64,000 nt of DNA from CAVSJA01 sp963728145 (GTDB lineage: Bacteria; Bacteroidota; Bacteroidia; Chitinophagales; Chitinophagaceae). Positions 45,142 to 52,943 of the stretch are shown here, one piece after another. Location: the NCBI GenBank assembly GCA_963728145.1, contig CAVSJA010000008.1:372001-436000 (forward strand). Direction: 5' to 3'. Within the stretch, counting starts at the first letter, position 1. The number at the start of each line of letters is the position of its first letter. A program made the translations under genes and the position numbers. The notes beneath the pieces were generated by a model. The model was given only the letters and a program-made list of their open reading frames with translations. It was not told where the DNA came from and searched no databases.

Positions 45142-45663
45142 ATGAACCTGCTTGACTCATTCAAATTAATAAAGGCATTCATCTTCGATCTCGACGGCGT
45201 ATTGACAGACGGCGGTCTTTGGGTTTTTCCGGATGGCAAGTATATCCGTAAAATGAATATAAAGGATGGCTTTGCTTTGCAATTGGCGGTAAAGAAAGGC
45301 TATAAGGTTGCGGTAATCTCCGGAAGTCACTCTGATGAAGTTGTTACGCGTTTGGGTAAACTAGGGGTTAAGGACGTGTTTATGCAAGAAACTGATAAGG
45401 TATCGCGCCTTAATTCGATAATGGAAAAATATAAGCTTGATAAAAGTCAGGTGTTATTTATGGGAGATGATATTCCTGATTATTCGGCTATGCAAAAGGT
45501 CGGCCTTCCCTGTTCACCTGCAGATGCTGCACCGGAGGTCCGGCATGTATCGAAATATATATCTATGTTCAAAGGAGGAGAAGGATGTGCACGTGATGTA
45601 ATTGAGAAGGTTTTGAAGTTGAACGGGCATTGGGAGCTGGAGACTGATGTAGTAGCGAAATGA
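45142..45663 (+). CDS. KdsC-like HAD phosphatase (KDO 8-phosphate phosphatase)
   Basis: HAD-superfamily phosphatase of 173 residues, class C0 without a cap: nucleophile FIFDLDGVLTDG (residues 13-24), VAVISGSHSDEV, and MGDDIPDYSAM as the metal site. KGGEGCARDVIEKVL near the C-terminus is typical of KdsC, which makes KDO for lipopolysaccharide. The possible -7 element TATTTTTG (45094-45101) precedes it by 40 bases. An alternative is a related nonulosonate or cytidylyltransferase-linked phosphatase. The sequence is intact. Confidence 0.88.
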   Translation: MNLLDSFKLIKAFIFDLDGVLTDGGLWVFPDGKYIRKMNIKDGFALQLAVKKGYKVAVISGSHSDEVVTRLGKLGVKDVFMQETDKVSRLNSIMEKYKLDKSQVLFMGDDIPDYSAMQKVGLPCSPADAAPEVRHVSKYISMFKGGEGCARDVIEKVLKLNGHWELETDVVAK

Positions 45664-45672
45664 TGTAAGTTT

Positions 45673-45803
45673 TTGGTTGATTGGTTAATTAGTTGATTGG
45701 TTAATTAGTAGACCACGAACAATGCATCGTTTTCATAGTCTAATCAATCAATTAACTAATTAACCAATCAACCAATCAACCAATCAACCAGTCAACCAAA
45801 TAC
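45673..45803. repeat. GGTTAATTAGTTGATT / AATCAACC inverted array
   Basis: Left words GGTTGATTGGTTAATTAG (45678-45710), right words AATTAACTAATTAACC and four AACCAATC units up to 45803. It fills the gap between kdsC and ubiA, ending five bases before the ubiA ATG. Confidence 0.88.
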
Positions 45804-45807
45804 AGGA

Positions 45808-46743
45808 ATGAGACTGATTATTGCATTCTTCAGGCTGATCCGCTCGTTAAATCTTTTGTTCATCGTTCTGACGCAATTCCTGTTTCAGTATTGCATTGTT
45901 ATTCCATCCCTTGAGGTTTATGGTATTTCGCCGATACTTAGCCCGCTACGCTTTTCCCTTCTTGTGTTGGCTTCTGTGACCATTGCCGCGGCTGGGTATA
46001 TCATTAATGATTATTTTGATATCAATATCGATCAGATCAACAAACCGCAAAAGTTGGTGATCGATAAAATCATTAAAAGAAGATGGGCAATTGTTTGGCA
46101 CCTGAGTCTTTCAATGATTGGGGGGCTTATAAGTCTTTATTTAGCCTGGCGATTGAACAATATTCTATTGGCCCTGGGCAACCTGCTTTGTATTGCGCTG
46201 CTTTGGTTTTATTCAACCACATTCAAGAAAAAATTATTGATTGGGAATATTATCATTTCTCTATTGACAGGATGGGTGGTGCTTGTACTTTGGATCGTAG
46301 AAATGCCAAGGCAATTCAGTCTTGGATCGCATGATGCATTTACAAGGATTTTCAAACTCGCGGCATTGTATGGTGGCTTCGCGTTTATTAGTTCATTGAT
46401 CCGGGAAGTGGTAAAGGATATGGAAGATATGCCGGGCGATGAACGGTATGGCGGCCGCACCATGCCGATCGTTTGGGGCGTGAATGTATCAAAAGTGTTT
46501 ACTGCAACCTGGTTGATCGTACTCATTGCGGCAATCCTGATCCTCGAATTATATGTCCTGCCATTCCGTTGGTGGTGGTCGATTCTTTATAGCGGGTTAT
46601 TTATCATACTACCTCTGCTGTTTACATTCAGGAAATTGTTTTCGGCAAATACAACGGAGCAATTTCATCAACTCAGCAACTGGATCAAATTCGTAATGCT
46701 GACCGGCATCCTTTCGATGATATTTTTTAAAATCTACACATGA
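45808..46743 (+). CDS. UbiA-family prenyltransferase
   Basis: Integral membrane prenyltransferase of 311 residues with about eight helices. The two Asp-rich motifs are NDYFDINIDQINKP (about 71-84) and REVVKDMEDMPGDERYGG (about 200-217), which bind the prenyl diphosphate through Mg2+. Its length and position beside Maf match the geranylgeranylglycerol-phosphate or ubiquinone-type group, but the acceptor cannot be fixed from sequence. It overlaps maf by four bases (ATGA) and is likely its operon partner. Confidence 0.88.
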   Translation: MRLIIAFFRLIRSLNLLFIVLTQFLFQYCIVIPSLEVYGISPILSPLRFSLLVLASVTIAAAGYIINDYFDINIDQINKPQKLVIDKIIKRRWAIVWHLSLSMIGGLISLYLAWRLNNILLALGNLLCIALLWFYSTTFKKKLLIGNIIISLLTGWVVLVLWIVEMPRQFSLGSHDAFTRIFKLAALYGGFAFISSLIREVVKDMEDMPGDERYGGRTMPIVWGVNVSKVFTATWLIVLIAAILILELYVLPFRWWWSILYSGLFIILPLLFTFRKLFSANTTEQFHQLSNWIKFVMLTGILSMIFFKIYT

Positions 46744-47315
46744 GCAAGATTGTGCTGGCTTCGCAGTCGCCCCGGAGAAAACAGTTATTGGAATGGGCTG
46801 AAATTGATTTCGAGGTCATCGTGAAGGAAACTGATGAATCTTTTCCGGGTGAAATGCCGATTACAGAAGTTCCGATGCATATCGCAAGGAATAAAGCACT
46901 GGCAGTACTTGGCGCAGATCCCTCAATTAAAGAAAGAATCATTCTCGCTGCTGATACGATTGTTGTATTGAACAATGAAGTTGTGGGAAAGCCAAGCGAC
47001 CGTCAAAACGCAATTGATATACTTTCTAAACTCTCCGGTAACAAGCACCAGGTCATTACGGGCGTGGTTTTAATGAAGGCTGAAATGGAAATTGCTTTTT
47101 CGGATACTACCGACGTTTGGTTTCACGAATTGACTCAGGATCAGATCGCATACTACGTGGATCATTACAAACCCTATGATAAAGCTGGTGCCTATGCAAT
47201 CCAGGAGTGGATTGGTGTGGTGGGAATAAAATCCGTTAATGGTGACTTTTATAATGTGATGGGGTTGCCAGTGAGTAGGGTGGTGAATGCTTTGAAGGGA
47301 ATGACATTAGGTTGA
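46740..47315 (+). CDS. Maf family nucleotide pyrophosphatase
   Basis: Cytosolic house-cleaning pyrophosphatase of 191 residues that hydrolyses non-canonical or dTTP/UTP-type nucleotides. Motifs: LASQSPRRKQLLEWA (residues 6-20), AADTIVVLNNEVVGKPSDR (about 70-88) and DKAGAYAIQEWIG. TGA stop at 47313 lies inside GGTTGAAAACCCTG, one arm of an inverted repeat. It overlaps ubiA by four bases. Confidence 0.92.
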   Translation: MSKIVLASQSPRRKQLLEWAEIDFEVIVKETDESFPGEMPITEVPMHIARNKALAVLGADPSIKERIILAADTIVVLNNEVVGKPSDRQNAIDILSKLSGNKHQVITGVVLMKAEMEIAFSDTTDVWFHELTQDQIAYYVDHYKPYDKAGAYAIQEWIGVVGIKSVNGDFYNVMGLPVSRVVNALKGMTLG

Positions 47316-47368
47316 AAACCCTGCTTAGTGGCTCAAAATTGTAAATGATCTCCCCAGGGTTTTCAACC
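47310..47368. repeat. 14-bp inverted repeat enclosing the maf stop codon
   Basis: GGTTGAAAACCCTG (47310-47323) and CAGGGTTTTCAACC (47355-47368) are perfect reverse complements; the TGA stop of maf is in the left arm. No T tract follows directly, so an intrinsic terminator is uncertain. Confidence 0.85.
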
Positions 47369-47517
47369 GTGGTGAAAAAACATTTTTATACGGTGTAAAC
47401 ACCATTGCTTTCGTCGACAACTGTTTTATCTTTTCAACCAGATATCACTTTAGCGTCTTACTGATTTGCGAAGAGCTATTGATGTAAGTCCCCATCTATT
47501 TACTGAGTCCTTAGTAT

Positions 47518-47580
47518 GGGATGACATCTGCCACCATAAGAATCTTTAATTGGAAGTTGTCGTGGGGCAGAAGTCATCCC
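47518..47580. repeat. GGGATGACATCTGCC stem-loop, copy 1
   Basis: Left arm GGGATGACATCTGCCACC (47518-47535) and right arm GGGGCAGAAGTCATCCC (47564-47580) pair with two or three mismatches. Same element as the perfect 19-bp copy at 59442-59508. It ends 17 bases before the DUF2851 start. The rest of 47369-47596 shows no gene. Confidence 0.85.
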
Positions 47581-47596
47581 CCGAAAAACTATAGCC

Positions 47597-48871
47597 ATGA
47601 ACGAACGTCTGCTCCAGTTTATCTGGCAGTTCCGGTATTTTAATGCTACGGATCTTCAATTGTATAGCGGCGAAAACTTTCGCATCATTCATCCCGGTCA
47701 ATTAAATAAACACCAGGGACCTGATTTTCTTGAAGCAAGAATCCAGGTGGATTCCACGCTTTGGGTGGGTAGTGTGGAATTGCATTTGAAAACTTCCGGA
47801 TGGAAAAAGCATGCACATTCCGAGGACAGCAATTATGATAATGTGATTCTTCATGTTGTTTGGGAGAATGATGATCCCAACCCGGATCCCGGCATTGGAT
47901 TATTTGTTTTGCAGGATCGGGTTTCAAAACTTTTGCTAAGGCAATATGAAAGCTGGATGGATTCCCCTTCATTCATTCCTTGCGAAGCGCAGTTGAAAAA
48001 AGTTAAGTCGATTACCTGGGAAAACTGGAAAGAAAGATTGTTGGTTGAACGATTGATCAGGAAATCAGCGCAGTTGCAACTATACCTGCAGGAAAGTAAC
48101 CAGCACTGGGAAGAAACTTTCTGGTGGATGCTTGCGCGAAATATGGGAATCAAGGTAAATGCGGATGCATTTGAGAGTATTGCAAGAACCATCCCGCTAA
48201 AATTATTGAGTAAACATAAGAAGCAAATCCATCAGCTTGAAGCATTGTTGTTTGGACAAGCGGGATTATTGAACAAAATATTCCTGGAGGATTACCCGTC
48301 CATGCTTTACAAGGAATACCAGTTCTTACAAAACAAGTATAAGCTTCGATCATCGGGCATAGCCGTTCACTTCCTTCGAATGCGCCCTGTGAATTTTCCC
48401 ACGATCCGCCTGGCACAATTAGCGATGTTGATTCATGAGTCGAGTCATTTGTTTTCGCGAATTAAGGATGCCGACTCCTATAAAGACATCAAGGAATTGT
48501 TTGGAGTAACTGCAAATGATTACTGGCACTATCATTATGTATTTGATGAAACCAGCGCCTTCAATCCAAAGAAGATAGGAGAGCAGATGATCAATAATAT
48601 TTTAATCAATACGGTTATTCCATTTCTATTCACGTATGGAGAAGTGCATAAGGATAATTCCCTGAAACAAAGGGGCATCAAATGGATGGAAGAAATCGGT
48701 CCTGATATGAATTCAGTCACGAATGGATTTGTGGAGATTGGCATACCAGTTACCCATGCACGAGATTCACAAGCACTGATGGAACTTAAAACGAAGTACT
48801 GTGATCAGAAGAGATGCCTGGATTGCGCTGTGGGAAATGCATTGCTGGGATTTACTTCTGGGGTGAGATAA
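47597..48871 (+). CDS. DUF2851 family protein
   Basis: A 424-residue protein of a family found in Bacteroidota. The signature is at the start: ERLLQFIWQFRYFNATDLQL, followed by GQLNKHQGPDFLEARIQVD and VGSVELHLKTSGWKKH. The C-terminal part has four cysteines in QKRCLDCAVGNALL and CDQ, perhaps a metal site. The N-terminal half looks nuclease-like (the D-x-x-x-A-R-I and E-x-H residues resemble a PD-(D/E)xK core), but this is only suggestion. Function unknown. The leader carries a conserved stem-loop. Confidence 0.85.
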   Translation: MNERLLQFIWQFRYFNATDLQLYSGENFRIIHPGQLNKHQGPDFLEARIQVDSTLWVGSVELHLKTSGWKKHAHSEDSNYDNVILHVVWENDDPNPDPGIGLFVLQDRVSKLLLRQYESWMDSPSFIPCEAQLKKVKSITWENWKERLLVERLIRKSAQLQLYLQESNQHWEETFWWMLARNMGIKVNADAFESIARTIPLKLLSKHKKQIHQLEALLFGQAGLLNKIFLEDYPSMLYKEYQFLQNKYKLRSSGIAVHFLRMRPVNFPTIRLAQLAMLIHESSHLFSRIKDADSYKDIKELFGVTANDYWHYHYVFDETSAFNPKKIGEQMINNILINTVIPFLFTYGEVHKDNSLKQRGIKWMEEIGPDMNSVTNGFVEIGIPVTHARDSQALMELKTKYCDQKRCLDCAVGNALLGFTSGVR

Positions 48872-48892
48872 ACTGAGTGCGCAGGTTTTTGT

Positions 48893-49138
48893 GAACAGAA
48901 GAACAGAAGAACAGCAGAACAGTAGAACAGTAGAACAGCAGAACAGTAGAACAGTAGAACAGTAGAACAGTAGAACAGCAGAACAGCAGAACAGTAAAAC
49001 AGTAGAACAGTAGAACAGTAGAACAGCAGAACAGCAGAACAGTAAAACAGTAGAACATTAGAACAGTAGAAGAAAGCCTCCTCTGTATATAATTCCTTGC
49101 CTTCATCTGTTCGTCTGTTCAACTGTTCCTTTGTTCAA
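48893..49138. repeat. GAACAG tandem array with inverted CTGTTC tail
   Basis: About twenty GAACAG-containing units, mostly spaced every 8 bases (GAACAGCA, GAACAGTA, AAACAGTA), run from 48893 to 49069. Inverted copies TCTGTTCGTCTGTTC and AACTGTTCC lie at 49108-49130. It is the longest array of this unit in the window, close to the convergent tRNA-Gly. Confidence 0.93.
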
Positions 49139-49140
49139 GG

Positions 49141-49213
49141 AGCAGCAGACGGGACTCGAACCCGCTGCCTAAAGCTTGGGAAGCTTTCGCTCTACCAGGT
49201 GAGCTACTGCTGC
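49141..49213 (-). tRNA. tRNA-Gly (CCC)
   Basis: Read on the minus strand: acceptor GCAGCAG pairs with CTGCTGC, D arm GCTC/GAGC, anticodon arm AAAGC-TTCCCAA-GCTTT giving anticodon CCC, T arm GCGGG-TTCGAGT-CCCGT. CCA is not encoded. It lies between the convergent GAACAG array and a CCATTCA repeat. Confidence 0.95.
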
Positions 49214-49273
49214 GAATTATTTGATATTGGATATTGCATATTTGGCTGCCTGGGATCAATTCCTTTCCAGTCA

Positions 49274-49344
49274 ATTGCCGATTGCCCATTCACCATTCAC
49301 CATTCACCATTCACCATTCACCATTCACCATTCACCATTGCCTA
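49274..49344. repeat. CCATTCA tandem array on the stop codon of the 49342 gene
   Basis: Seven CCATTCA units (49290-49337) followed by CCATTGCCTATGAAG. On the minus strand this reads TCTTCATAGGCAATGGTGAATGG: the TAG stop is directly joined to GCAATGG and the array. Confidence 0.9.
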
Positions 49345-49863
49345 TGAAGATACCGTTTTCTTAAAATTATATTTTTTGTCAAGCCAGCTGTCTTTAACAG
49401 GTATGACCCAATTATTTTCCAACTCCGATTTTGTTGCAGCGAGATTATTGAAGTAAATTGTATCCTCATTCAAAAATCCATTATCGATCGCATGTTTCAA
49501 TTGAGCCAATGGTAATAGTTGAATTTTATCCTTGATCAGGAATGCCATGTTTTGACGATCGAAAAGACTAACCCCGGTTTTTTCTTCGATTCCTTTTAGC
49601 AATCTTACTGAACTATCGGTACTGCAACCACTAACCCCGGAAGCGGTTTCATCGGCCATTAGAACGATAAACTGCCCAAAGAATAATTGCGCGTATCCCT
49701 TGACTTTATCGCCGTGTGAGGTCCAGCTATCTGCAAATGATTGCAGCAGGTCTTCAATTTCTAAAGCTTCACTTAAAGTAAATAACCTCGATGCCTGGTA
49801 GATCCAAACCCTGGATTGTGGATTGAAATCTGTAGGAAGGAGGTGTTTGTATTCGAGTTTCAT
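49342..49863 (-). CDS. Conserved Bacteroidota protein of unknown function
   Basis: A 173-residue soluble protein with the start at 49863 (MKLEYKHLLPTDFNPQSRVW). The conserved-looking core is RVWIYQASRLFTLSEALEIE and FVLMADETASGVSGCSTDSS, with one Cys in a Ser/Thr-rich loop. Similar proteins occur across the phylum and are often labelled as ABC transporter ATPases in databases, but no Walker A or signature motif is present here, so that label is not supported. Its tail and stop join the CCATTCA repeat. Confidence 0.72.
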   Translation of the reverse strand: MKLEYKHLLPTDFNPQSRVWIYQASRLFTLSEALEIEDLLQSFADSWTSHGDKVKGYAQLFFGQFIVLMADETASGVSGCSTDSSVRLLKGIEEKTGVSLFDRQNMAFLIKDKIQLLPLAQLKHAIDNGFLNEDTIYFNNLAATKSELENNWVIPVKDSWLDKKYNFKKTVSS

Positions 49864-49896
49864 ATTGCAAAAATAGTATTTAAACCTGAGGGAGTT

Positions 49897-50146
49897 CCTC
49901 TGCATCCTTCCCTTTTGAACCTTGTCATTTCGAGCCCGGTGCAATGAATGAAACTAATTCAATGAGGTAACCAGGGCGAGAAATCTGCACAATTAGGAAA
50001 GTCGCATAATCTCCAATTCCGCAGATCTCTCGCCCTGGTTGCTTTTGATGCAAGATTGCCTTTGTATACCGGGCTCGAGATGACAAGGTGGAAGGGGGTG
50101 GGCTCGAAATGACAAGGTTCGAAAGGGAAGGATAAGGATGCAGAGG
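49897..50146. repeat. 250-bp nested palindrome in a gene-free gap
   Basis: No gene is present between 49864 and 50172. Outer arms: CCTCTGCATCCTTCCCTTTT and TGTCATTTCGAGCCC (49897-49936) face GGGCTCGAAATGACAAGG and GGATGCAGAGG (50099-50146). Inner arms: CCAGGGCGAGAAATCTGC faces GCAGATCTCTCGCCCTGG. An extra ACCGGGCTCGAGATGACAAGG copy precedes the right outer arm. The TCATTTCGAGC/GAGAAATCTGC words belong to an intergenic repeat class common in Bacteroidota. Confidence 0.93.
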
Positions 50147-50172
50147 AAATTGCCAGAGTTGTGAAGAAAATA

Positions 50173-50949
50173 TCACTCCATTGATTCTGCGAGAAGCTCA
50201 GCAATATCTTTTACGAGTATTTCGTCCTTTTCTTTTGACTTAACTCCATCAGTAAGCATCGTATTGCAAAAAGGACATGCAGCTGCAATGATATCTGCTC
50301 CGGTATCTATGGCTTCCTGGGTTCTTTCCCAGTTTATGCGGGTAGTTCCTTTTTCTTCTTCTTTAAACATTTGCGCTCCACCCGCGCCGCAACAAAGTCC
50401 GTTTGTGCGACAACGTTTCATTTCCACTAATTCTGCATCCAATGCTTCTAACACTTTGCGTGGAGCCTCATAAATATTATTCGCGCGACCGAGAAAGCAA
50501 CTATCGTGAAAGCTGATGCGCTTTCCTTTAAAAGTTCCGCCTTCTTTCAATCTTATTCTACCCGCATCGATTAATTGTTGTAAAAAAACACTGTGATGGA
50601 TCACTTCGTAGTTGCCGCCAAGATCGGCGTATTCATTCTTTAGAATATTAAAACAATGCGGACAGGCTGTGACAATCTTTTTTACTCCATATCCATTCAA
50701 CACCTGGATATTCTGGTAAGCCATCATCTGAAACATGAATTCATTTCCAGCACGTCGTGCGGGATCTCCATTGCACATTTCTTCATTTCCAAGGATGGCG
50801 AATTTTACTCCGGTTTTCTCGAGTATCAGTGCGAAGGCTTTGGTGATCTTTTGCGCCCGCTGATCAAAACTTCCGGCGCAACCAACCCAGAATAAAACTT
50901 CCGGTGTTTCACCGGCAGCGGCCATTTCTGCCATCGTTTTAATTGTCAT
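50173..50949 (-). CDS. Cysteine-rich (CCG) Fe-S binding protein, HdrB/GlcF-like
   Basis: A 258-residue protein with two cysteine-rich CCG domains as in heterodisulfide reductase subunit B, LutA and GlcF. Domain 1: VGCAGSFDQRA ... CNGDPARRAGNE ... TACPHCFNIL. Domain 2: FHDSCFLGRANN ... RTNGLCCGAGGAQMF ... AACPFCNTML. Such subunits carry electrons or disulfides in membrane oxidoreductases. A membrane partner with two ferredoxin clusters is at 61083-62387, 10 kb away; the two are normally adjacent in related genomes. Two further genes on the same strand follow upstream. Confidence 0.88.
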   Translation of the reverse strand: MTIKTMAEMAAAGETPEVLFWVGCAGSFDQRAQKITKAFALILEKTGVKFAILGNEEMCNGDPARRAGNEFMFQMMAYQNIQVLNGYGVKKIVTACPHCFNILKNEYADLGGNYEVIHHSVFLQQLIDAGRIRLKEGGTFKGKRISFHDSCFLGRANNIYEAPRKVLEALDAELVEMKRCRTNGLCCGAGGAQMFKEEEKGTTRINWERTQEAIDTGADIIAAACPFCNTMLTDGVKSKEKDEILVKDIAELLAESME

Positions 50950-50958
50950 AGTAAACGT

Positions 50959-51456
50959 TTAATAGAACGCAGCGCCACCAATAACAGCTGCAATTATAAT
51001 CAGCACCAACAGTAACACAAGGCTACCTAATACAATGCCTATAATTCCAGGGGTATTGCTATTTCCTTTGGTCGACTTGATTCCAAGTACCAATGCACCT
51101 ATTGCGAGTCCGATCGCAAGTATCCCAAATATTCCGACCGGAATAAATAAGAAACCGAGTGCTACGATACCAAATATCATCGAAATCCGTCCAAGTTTTC
51201 GCTGTTGTGGCGTAGCCTCGGATTTCATCTTTCTTTTTGCTTTCCATTGAAGAAGCTTTAACCCAATCTTTTCCTTCAGCTTCAGTTTCTTTCCGGTCAG
51301 CTTTTCATAGTCTTTTGGCGTAAGCTTGACAAATTCCTTCAGTGAAATAGATCTGTTGATGGAGTTCGTGGGGTCGGGTTCGGAACTACTAATTCCTGAT
51401 CCATTAACAACTGTCATTAGCGTTACCGCTAAGACCAGCAGCAGCAGTTTTTTCAT
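50959..51456 (-). CDS. DUF4190-like exported membrane protein, copy 1
   Basis: A 165-residue protein: signal peptide (about 1-20), a conserved SLKEFVKLTPKDYEKLTGKK segment (about 38-57), then KLKEKIGLKLLQWKAKRKM and three hydrophobic helices (about 85-110, 113-130, 135-160). It is a paralogue of the next gene, with near-identical middle part. Function unknown. It is followed at nine bases by the Fe-S gene. Confidence 0.75.
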   Translation of the reverse strand: MKKLLLLVLAVTLMTVVNGSGISSSEPDPTNSINRSISLKEFVKLTPKDYEKLTGKKLKLKEKIGLKLLQWKAKRKMKSEATPQQRKLGRISMIFGIVALGFLFIPVGIFGILAIGLAIGALVLGIKSTKGNSNTPGIIGIVLGSLVLLLVLIIIAAVIGGAAFY

Positions 51457-51505
51457 GCTTGTATGTTTATGGGGTTACTTGTTAGGGTAATTCAAATATA
51501 TACTT

Positions 51506-51988
51506 TTAATACCAACCCCAGGCGGCAACGACAGCAAGTGCGAGCAGGAAGAAAAACAATACGAGTCCACTAAACACGACTCCCAGGATCCCCATTACGT
51601 TTGAATTTCCTTTAATTGACTTGATGCCCAGCACGAATCCAGCAATTGCAAGTCCTAAACCAATTATTGCTATTATTCCAATCGGGATGAAGATGAAAAC
51701 CATGGCCAATATCCCAAAGATTAACGAAAGCCGGCCGAGCCTTATTTGCTGTGGCGTAGCCTGATCATTCATTTTTCGTTTAACCTTCCATTGAAGGATC
51801 TTGAGACCGATTTTTTCTTTCAGCTTTAATTTCTTTCCAGTAAGTTTTTGATACTCCCCTGGAGTCAGTTTGACGAATTCCTTTAACGAGATAGACTTGT
51901 GAGCGGGATTAATAGGCTCGTGGCCATCTGTTGCATGTACAATTAAATAACCTGGGAGTAATAGAAAAAGGAGTAGAAGTTTTTTCAT
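51506..51988 (-). CDS. DUF4190-like exported membrane protein, copy 2
   Basis: A 160-residue paralogue of the preceding gene: SLKEFVKLTPGEYQKLTGKK and KLKEKIGLKILQWKVKRKM are shared almost word for word, with three helices at the C-terminus. The signal peptide is different. Tandem duplication with divergence of the ends; the shared KEF..LTGKKL segment is probably a binding module. Confidence 0.75.
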   Translation of the reverse strand: MKKLLLLFLLLPGYLIVHATDGHEPINPAHKSISLKEFVKLTPGEYQKLTGKKLKLKEKIGLKILQWKVKRKMNDQATPQQIRLGRLSLIFGILAMVFIFIPIGIIAIIGLGLAIAGFVLGIKSIKGNSNVMGILGVVFSGLVLFFFLLALAVVAAWGWY

Positions 51989-52140
51989 GTTAGTTTGATT
52001 CAGGATTATAATTCAGGGTATCCAAATTTATTCACTTAGGGTGACAGGTTAACAAGTTAAAAAGTTAACAGGATGATAAACCTTAGTGATAATTTAGCAG
52101 GGAAGAAAGTATCTTGCAATTGGTTCCTGTTAAGCCAAAA

Positions 52141-52842
52141 ATGAGCATCGACGACAAACTGTTACTCATCCGGAATTACGATCTCTGGGCAAATCTTACC
52201 GATGAGGAATACGATGAGCTTAGGATAGATCACTGCTTTATTGAAGCAGACAAAGATGACTATGTTTATTTTGAGGCACAGCATCATAATAAGCTATATT
52301 TCATCAAGGAAGGAATTATCCGTATCGGTTATATTGACGAAGCGGGGAGGGAAGTGATCAAGGAGATTATTCAAAAGGGTGATTTCTTCGGGCAGATCAC
52401 GTTGGAAAGAAGTGATCTGCATGGTGAATTTGCACAGGCATATAAATCAAATGTAAGCCTTTGTGCGTTTACGATAGAAGATTTCGAGAAGTTACTTCAG
52501 AAGAAACCAGGACTCGCATTAAAGTATAGCAAGCAGGTTGGAGCCAAGCTTCGAAATATCGAGAACAGGTTGGTGAATCTTTTGAATAAGGAAGTAAAAG
52601 CAAGGTTGGTTCATTTCTTATACCAGCTTGTTGAACAAAACAAGGGAGATCAAACTTCCCGGGGTTATTGCATTCCAAATTATCTCACCCATGAGGATAT
52701 TGCACAGTTGATTGGAAGCAGACGTCAAACTGTTACGAGTATGCTCAATGAGCTGGAGGCAGAAGGATTATTGGTATATGAGCGTAAAAGCATTTGTATC
52801 CCCGATGTTAAAAAACTCCAAAGTCTTGCCCTTGTCATTTAG
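52141..52842 (+). CDS. Crp/Fnr family transcriptional regulator
   Basis: DNA-binding regulator of 233 residues (ATG at 52141; a TTG at 52114 would add nine residues). Cyclic-nucleotide-type beta-roll (about 35-120) with YFIKEGIIRIGYIDEAGREV and GDFFGQITLE; dimer helix KYSKQVGAKLRNIENRL; C-terminal winged helix with LTHEDIAQLIGSRRQTVTSM as helix-turn-helix. No iron-binding Cys set as in Fnr (one Cys in NVSLCAF). Ligand unknown. The gene directly precedes YHS-DoxX-YceI genes, and a palindrome overlaps its stop codon. Confidence 0.92.
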   Translation: MSIDDKLLLIRNYDLWANLTDEEYDELRIDHCFIEADKDDYVYFEAQHHNKLYFIKEGIIRIGYIDEAGREVIKEIIQKGDFFGQITLERSDLHGEFAQAYKSNVSLCAFTIEDFEKLLQKKPGLALKYSKQVGAKLRNIENRLVNLLNKEVKARLVHFLYQLVEQNKGDQTSRGYCIPNYLTHEDIAQLIGSRRQTVTSMLNELEAEGLLVYERKSICIPDVKKLQSLALVI

Positions 52843-52848
52843 ATGACA
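52833..52848. promoter_or_regulatory. Candidate operator palindrome TGTCAT-N4-ATGACA
   Basis: TGTCATTTAGATGACA is a perfect palindrome (6-4-6) overlapping the stop codon of the Crp/Fnr gene. Its centre lies about 41-44 bases upstream of the start expected from the -7 element at 52871-52878, the distance used by class II Crp/Fnr activators. No second copy was found in the window. Confidence 0.5.
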
Positions 52849-52870
52849 GATTCTGCCCCGGCGGTGCCAT

Positions 52871-52878
52871 TAGTTTTG
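52871..52878 (+). promoter_or_regulatory. -7 element for the YHS-DoxX-YceI unit
   Basis: TAGTTTTG matches TAnnTTTG. There is no TTTG 19 bases upstream, where the palindrome ends, in keeping with an activator-dependent promoter. About 65 bases of leader follow. Confidence 0.45.
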
Positions 52879-52943
52879 TTTGGTAATTAAAAGGAGATAC
52901 GATCATCTCCAATGAAAATTCAACGCAAACAAATCTTATCAAA

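Noticed and set aside
48893..49069. Regular repeats at 48.9 kb considered as a CRISPR array
   Set aside because: Units are 8 bases, contiguous, with no unique spacers of 25-40 bases and no cas genes in the window.
49097..49456. Plus-strand open frame of 119 codons
   Set aside because: It runs through the tRNA-Gly gene and the CCATTCA array, so it cannot be a real gene.
49342..49863. Annotation of this protein as an ABC transporter ATPase
   Set aside because: No Walker A, Walker B or LSGGQ-type signature is present and the protein is too short.
52038..52073. GTTAACAAGTTAAAAAGTTAAC upstream of the Crp/Fnr gene as an operator
   Set aside because: It resembles the short-unit intergenic arrays more than a protein site and has no symmetry typical of the family.
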